A DNA stretch of 8,847 nt, from contig CALEYV010000072.1 of NCBI GenBank assembly GCA_937927875.1, positions 1 to 8,847 of the forward strand, in the 5' to 3' direction. Source of the DNA: an uncultured Actinomycetes bacterium (lineage in GTDB: Bacteria; Actinomycetota; Acidimicrobiia; IMCC26256; PALSA-555). Made by a program: the position numbers and the translations under genes. Positions 5,989 through 8,847 of the stretch are shown here, piece by piece. The notes under the pieces are model-generated. The model was not told the origin of the DNA and did no database searches. It saw only the letters and a program-made list of their open reading frames with translations. Each line of letters begins with the position of its first letter. The stretch's first letter is position 1.

Positions 5989-7248
5989 TCACGGGAGGAA
6001 CGGGGCCGGGTCGACCGGGTTGCCGCTGAGCCGCACCTCGAAGTGCAGGTGCGGCCCGGTGGAGTAGCCGGTCGAGCCGACGTAGCCGATCACGTCGCCG
6101 GCGTTCACGTGGTCGCCGGGCTGCACCGCGAGCCGTGACTGGTGCGCGTAGAGCGTGCCCATGCCGCCGCCGTGGTCGAGGACGACCGCCTTGCCGTAGC
6201 CGCCCTGGGCGCTGGCAATGAGCACGACCCCGCTCCGGCAGGCGTGGATCGGGGTCCCGAACGTGGCTTGCAGGTCGAGCCCGGGATGGAATCCCTGGGC
6301 GCCGCTGATGGGGTCGACCCGGGGACCGAACGGGCTGATGATCGGGCCCGGCACGGGGCGGGCGTCGCAGAGGCCCACCGTCCCGGGGAGGGTGCTGCGC
6401 CGCAGCAGGACCGCGATCGAGTCGGAGGTGCCCTGGAGCGAGTTCAGCTCGACCTGGAACTCGCCCTTGCGGGCCTGGATCGACGCCACCTGCTGCTGGT
6501 CGGCGAGCCGCTCCTGGGTCACCTGGGCCTGCGCCGGCTGCAGCTGGTTGACGAGCGTCGCGAGCTGGTCTCGGGCCGCCTTCGCCTGGTTGGCGATCGC
6601 GTCGGCCTGGGCCTTCGCCGCCGCGATGGCGCGCCGCTCCCCGTCGAGCTGGTCACGCAGCTTGCGGACCCGCTGCACGAGGCCTTTGCGGACCTCGGTC
6701 ACCCAGTGCAGGTACTGCTCGCCGGCGGTCAGGTCCTGGGGCTGGGAGGCGCGGATCGACGCGTAGCCGTCGCCGGCCCGGGCCGAGATCAGCAGCGACG
6801 CCGCGGACGCGTTCAGCTCGTGCTGGGCGCCGTCGAGCTGGGCCTGGGTGTCGCGCTCCTCGGCCGTCACCGCGTCGTACTCGGCGGTGATGCGGTCGGC
6901 GTCCGCCTGCAGCGGGTCGAGCTTGGCCTGCGCGACCGCCATCTGGGCCCGGAGGTCGCTGACCCGGCTGTTGAGCTCGGCCTCGCGGCCGCGGGTGGCC
7001 TCGAGCGCGGCGAGGGCCTGGATCTCCTGGGTCGACGCCTCGGTGATCTGGCTCTGCAGCTGCTGGGCCTGGCTACCGCCGCCGCTCGTCTGGGCGCCGG
7101 CCGGCGTGGACGCGCCGAGCGCGGGCGCGCCCAGCACCGTCGCGAGCGCGAGCAGGGCCGGAGCCGCACGCGCCCGCAGCGATCCGACCAGGCTCAGCAC
7201 CATGCATCCACGGAAGAACAGGAGCCCCGGGGACGGGGACCGTGACAT
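5989..7248 (-). CDS. Exported coiled-coil M23 (LytM) peptidase, probable FtsEX-dependent murein hydrolase
   Basis: A 419-residue exported protein with EnvC-like architecture. A hydrophobic signal segment lies at about 31-46, followed by APALGASTPAGAQ with a likely cleavage near 52. Long Gln/Ala-rich coiled coils run through 58-145 and 180-275. A C-terminal M23 domain follows at about 302-419. Zinc ligands are intact: H321 and D325 in HPGLDL, H400 and H402 in the HLHFE motif, plus H369 in LYAH. EnvC itself has lost these, so this one should cleave peptidoglycan cross-links directly. C294 and C337 could form a disulfide. The gene lies 33 bases after ftsX and is presumably activated by the FtsEX complex. 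The start is uncertain: the first ATG (7248) gives 15 extra residues, while the ATG at 7203 gives a more typical signal peptide (404 residues). Neither has a good ribosome site. No smpB gene follows, though it often does in actinobacteria. Confidence 0.9.
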   Translation of the reverse strand: MSRSPSPGLLFFRGCMVLSLVGSLRARAAPALLALATVLGAPALGASTPAGAQTSGGGSQAQQLQSQITEASTQEIQALAALEATRGREAELNSRVSDLRAQMAVAQAKLDPLQADADRITAEYDAVTAEERDTQAQLDGAQHELNASAASLLISARAGDGYASIRASQPQDLTAGEQYLHWVTEVRKGLVQRVRKLRDQLDGERRAIAAAKAQADAIANQAKAARDQLATLVNQLQPAQAQVTQERLADQQQVASIQARKGEFQVELNSLQGTSDSIAVLLRRSTLPGTVGLCDARPVPGPIISPFGPRVDPISGAQGFHPGLDLQATFGTPIHACRSGVVLIASAQGGYGKAVVLDHGGGMGTLYAHQSRLAVQPGDHVNAGDVIGYVGSTGYSTGPHLHFEVRLSGNPVDPAPFLP

Positions 7249-7281
7249 GCATCGACCGCATCGGCGGCCGGCTGAAGAGCG

Positions 7282-8166
7282 TCAGACCCGCAGGAAGCGC
7301 CCGAGCCCGATGGCGGAGCCGATGAGCCCGATCACGATGCCGAGCCCGACCACGATGATCGCGATGGAGCCCGCGTCCCAGGTGGTGACGTAGAAGGTCC
7401 GGAAGAAGCCGGTGTCGTTCGCGAACCAGCGGTCGAAGCCGACCTTCAGCGCCGCGACCACGCCGACCGCCAGGCCGGCGCCGATGATCCCCTGCACGAG
7501 CCCTTCGGCCATGAACGGGATCCGGACGAACCAGTTCGAGGCGCCGACGAGCTTCATGACCTCGATCTCGCGGCGGCGGGCGAACGTCGCCAGCCGGATC
7601 GTGTTCACGATCAGGAACAGCGACGACGCCAGCAGCACGAGGGACAAGCCGAAGAAGATCAGCTTGGCGGTGTTCGTCGCGTCGAGGAGCCCCCGCAGCG
7701 CCTGCTGCGGGCTCTCGACCTGGTCGACGCCGGGCTGGGTCTGGAACCGCCGCTGGATCTGGGGTGTCAGCTCGGCGCGGGTCGGCACGATTCGGAACGA
7801 CGTGGGCAGCGAGCTCTCGTCGACGTTGCGCGTCAGATCCGGGTCCTTGCGGAAGATGCGCTTGAACTCGGCCAGCGCGGCCTTCTTGTCGAGGAAGGTG
7901 AACTTCTTCACCTGGGCGTCGCCCTTCAGCGCCGTCCGGACGTCGCTGATCTGGGTGCTGGTCGCGTCGACGGTCATGAAGACCTCGAGCCGCACGTCGC
8001 CCTTGATGCTGGTCGTGCCGTGGTCGACCCACTTCCCGAGCAGCATGATCCCGCCGAACAGCGCGAGCGACACCGCGACGGTGAGCACGCCCGCGATCGT
8101 CATCAGCAGGTTCCGGCGCAGCGATACCAGCGTCTCGCGCGCGAAGTAGCCAATGCGGGTCAGCAC
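7282..8166 (-). CDS. ftsX: Cell division protein FtsX, ABC transporter-like permease subunit
   Basis: A 294-residue membrane protein that pairs with FtsE to regulate septal peptidoglycan hydrolases. It has the standard plan: a short cytoplasmic N-terminus (RETLVSLRRNLLM at 10-22), TM1 at about 20-44 and an extracellular domain at about 45-167. TM2 at 168-190 is followed by the conserved cytoplasmic RRREIEVMKLVGASNWF (197-213), TM3 is at 222-243, and TM4 at about 265-288 runs to the end. The extracellular domain is the known docking site for the hydrolase partner, here most likely the M23 protein encoded next. The start is the GTG at 8166, three bases after the ftsE stop; GGGAG at 8174-8178 lies seven bases upstream, inside the ftsE coding end. 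Length is typical of actinobacterial FtsX. Confidence 0.96.
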   Translation of the reverse strand: MLTRIGYFARETLVSLRRNLLMTIAGVLTVAVSLALFGGIMLLGKWVDHGTTSIKGDVRLEVFMTVDATSTQISDVRTALKGDAQVKKFTFLDKKAALAEFKRIFRKDPDLTRNVDESSLPTSFRIVPTRAELTPQIQRRFQTQPGVDQVESPQQALRGLLDATNTAKLIFFGLSLVLLASSLFLIVNTIRLATFARRREIEVMKLVGASNWFVRIPFMAEGLVQGIIGAGLAVGVVAALKVGFDRWFANDTGFFRTFYVTTWDAGSIAIIVVGLGIVIGLIGSAIGLGRFLRV

Positions 8167-8169
8167 GAT

Positions 8170-8847
8170 TCAGCTCCCGACGCCGTACACGCCTCGCGTG
8201 TCGTCGCGCATCATCATTCCGTGGTCGAGCTCGACCACCCGCCGTCGCATCGCGTCGACGATGCGCTGGTCGTGGGTCGCCATCACGACCGTGGTGCCGG
8301 TCCGGTTGATCCGGTCGAGGATCCGCATGATGCCGACCGTGGTCGCCGGGTCGAGGTTCCCGGTCGGCTCGTCGGCGAGCAGGATCAGCGGCCGGTTCAC
8401 GAAGGCGCGGGCGATCGAGACCCGTTGCTGCTCGCCGCCGGACAGCTCGTTCGGGAACCGCCCCGCCTTCTTGGCCAGGCCGACGAGGTCGAGGACCTGG
8501 GGCACCTGGGTGCGGATCACGGAACGGGGTCGGCCGATGACCTCCATCGCGAACGCCACGTTCTCGTACACGGTCCGGGTCGGCAGCAGCTTGAAGTCCT
8601 GGAAGATGCAGCCGATGTTGCGGCGCAGCTGCGGGACCTTCCAGTGGGACAGGCGCGAGATGTCGCGGCCGGCGACGACGATGCGGCCCGCGGTCGGGTA
8701 CTCCTCGCGGAGGAGCAGCCGCAGGAAGGTCGACTTGCCCGACCCGGACGGCCCGACGAGGAACAGGAACTCGCCCTTGCCCACGTCGACCGAGATGTCG
8801 CGGAGCGCGGCGATGCTGCCCTTGTAGACCTTGTCGACGTTCTCGAA
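8170..8847 (-). CDS. ftsE: Cell division ATP-binding protein FtsE (5' end cut by window)
   Basis: 225 residues are visible, beginning FENVDKVYKGSIAALRD at the window edge; only a few N-terminal residues should be missing, judging by the normal start of this family. ATPase motifs in order, counted from the visible end: Walker A GPSGSGKST (32-40), Q-loop FQDFKLLPTRTVYENV (82-97), ABC signature LSGGEQQR (135-142), Walker B LILLADEPTGN (154-164) and the H-loop ATHD (190-193). REEYPTAG and the YENVAFA helix are typical of FtsE. It binds the cytoplasmic face of FtsX and its ATP hydrolysis drives hydrolase activation at the division site. A GTG/Gly-Lys-Gly start further in would remove the first beta strand and is not credible. 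The stop is three bases before ftsX. Confidence 0.96.
   Translation of the reverse strand, partial: FENVDKVYKGSIAALRDISVDVGKGEFLFLVGPSGSGKSTFLRLLLREEYPTAGRIVVAGRDISRLSHWKVPQLRRNIGCIFQDFKLLPTRTVYENVAFAMEVIGRPRSVIRTQVPQVLDLVGLAKKAGRFPNELSGGEQQRVSIARAFVNRPLILLADEPTGNLDPATTVGIMRILDRINRTGTTVVMATHDQRIVDAMRRRVVELDHGMMMRDDTRGVYGVGS

Noticed and set aside
5983..5998. Possible terminator between the convergent peroxiredoxin and M23 genes (CCTC/GAGG pairing)
   Set aside because: Only a 4-bp stem with no T-tract; too weak to call.
6009..6016. GGTCGACC palindrome
   Set aside because: It lies inside the M23 coding sequence, is only 8 bp and does not extend; expected by chance in this base composition.
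6142..7245. Plus-strand open frame of 367 codons opposite the M23 gene
   Set aside because: It mirrors the coiled-coil repeats of the antisense gene as Leu/Gly/Arg-rich sequence and has no start signals or domain.

Overview
The window is one stretch of very GC-rich DNA with ten closely packed genes, the outermost two cut by the window edges. The gene content points to an actinobacterium: an F420-type luciferase-like oxidoreductase, a mycothiol-dependent maleylpyruvate isomerase-family protein, a DUF3052 protein, frequent GTG starts and FtsEX with a coiled-coil peptidoglycan hydrolase. An acidimicrobial or related deep-branching lineage would fit, but that is a guess from gene style, not a placement.

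Layout. (1) Bases 1-1231, plus strand: the end of an acyl-CoA thioesterase overlapping by ATGA a luciferase-like F420-dependent oxidoreductase. (2) Bases 1236-1964, minus strand: a short membrane fatty acid desaturase with its own apparently leaderless promoter, converging on the oxidoreductase; an 8-bp perfect hairpin spans both stop codons. (3) Bases 2027-5248, minus strand: a four-gene run, MFS exporter, DUF3052 protein, SRAP-domain (HMCES/YedK) abasic-site protein and mycothiol-dependent DinB-fold protein, joined by a 17-nt gap, a 1-nt overlap and a 4-nt overlap. (4) Bases 5249-5319: a 71-bp divergent promoter region with a dyad over the predicted -10 of the peroxiredoxin promoter. (5) Bases 5320-5982, plus strand: a 1-Cys Prx6-type peroxiredoxin. 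(6) Bases 5989-8847, minus strand: ftsE (5' end outside the window), ftsX and an exported coiled-coil M23 peptidase with intact zinc ligands.

How the parts may work together. The ftsE-ftsX-M23 block is a recognisable cell-division module in which ATP hydrolysis by FtsE is transmitted through FtsX to a periplasmic or wall-side hydrolase. The middle block plus the divergent peroxiredoxin has a loose stress theme: peroxide removal, mycothiol chemistry, protection of abasic DNA sites and export. That grouping is an inference from proximity. The left block is lipid and acyl-CoA related (thioesterase, desaturase). No tRNA, rRNA, CRISPR array, insertion sequence or phage gene was seen. I see no convincing evidence of a wholly new system. 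The most notable points are the coupled DUF3052-SRAP-MDMPI run next to a peroxiredoxin, and the apparently catalytic (not EnvC-like degenerate) FtsEX partner.
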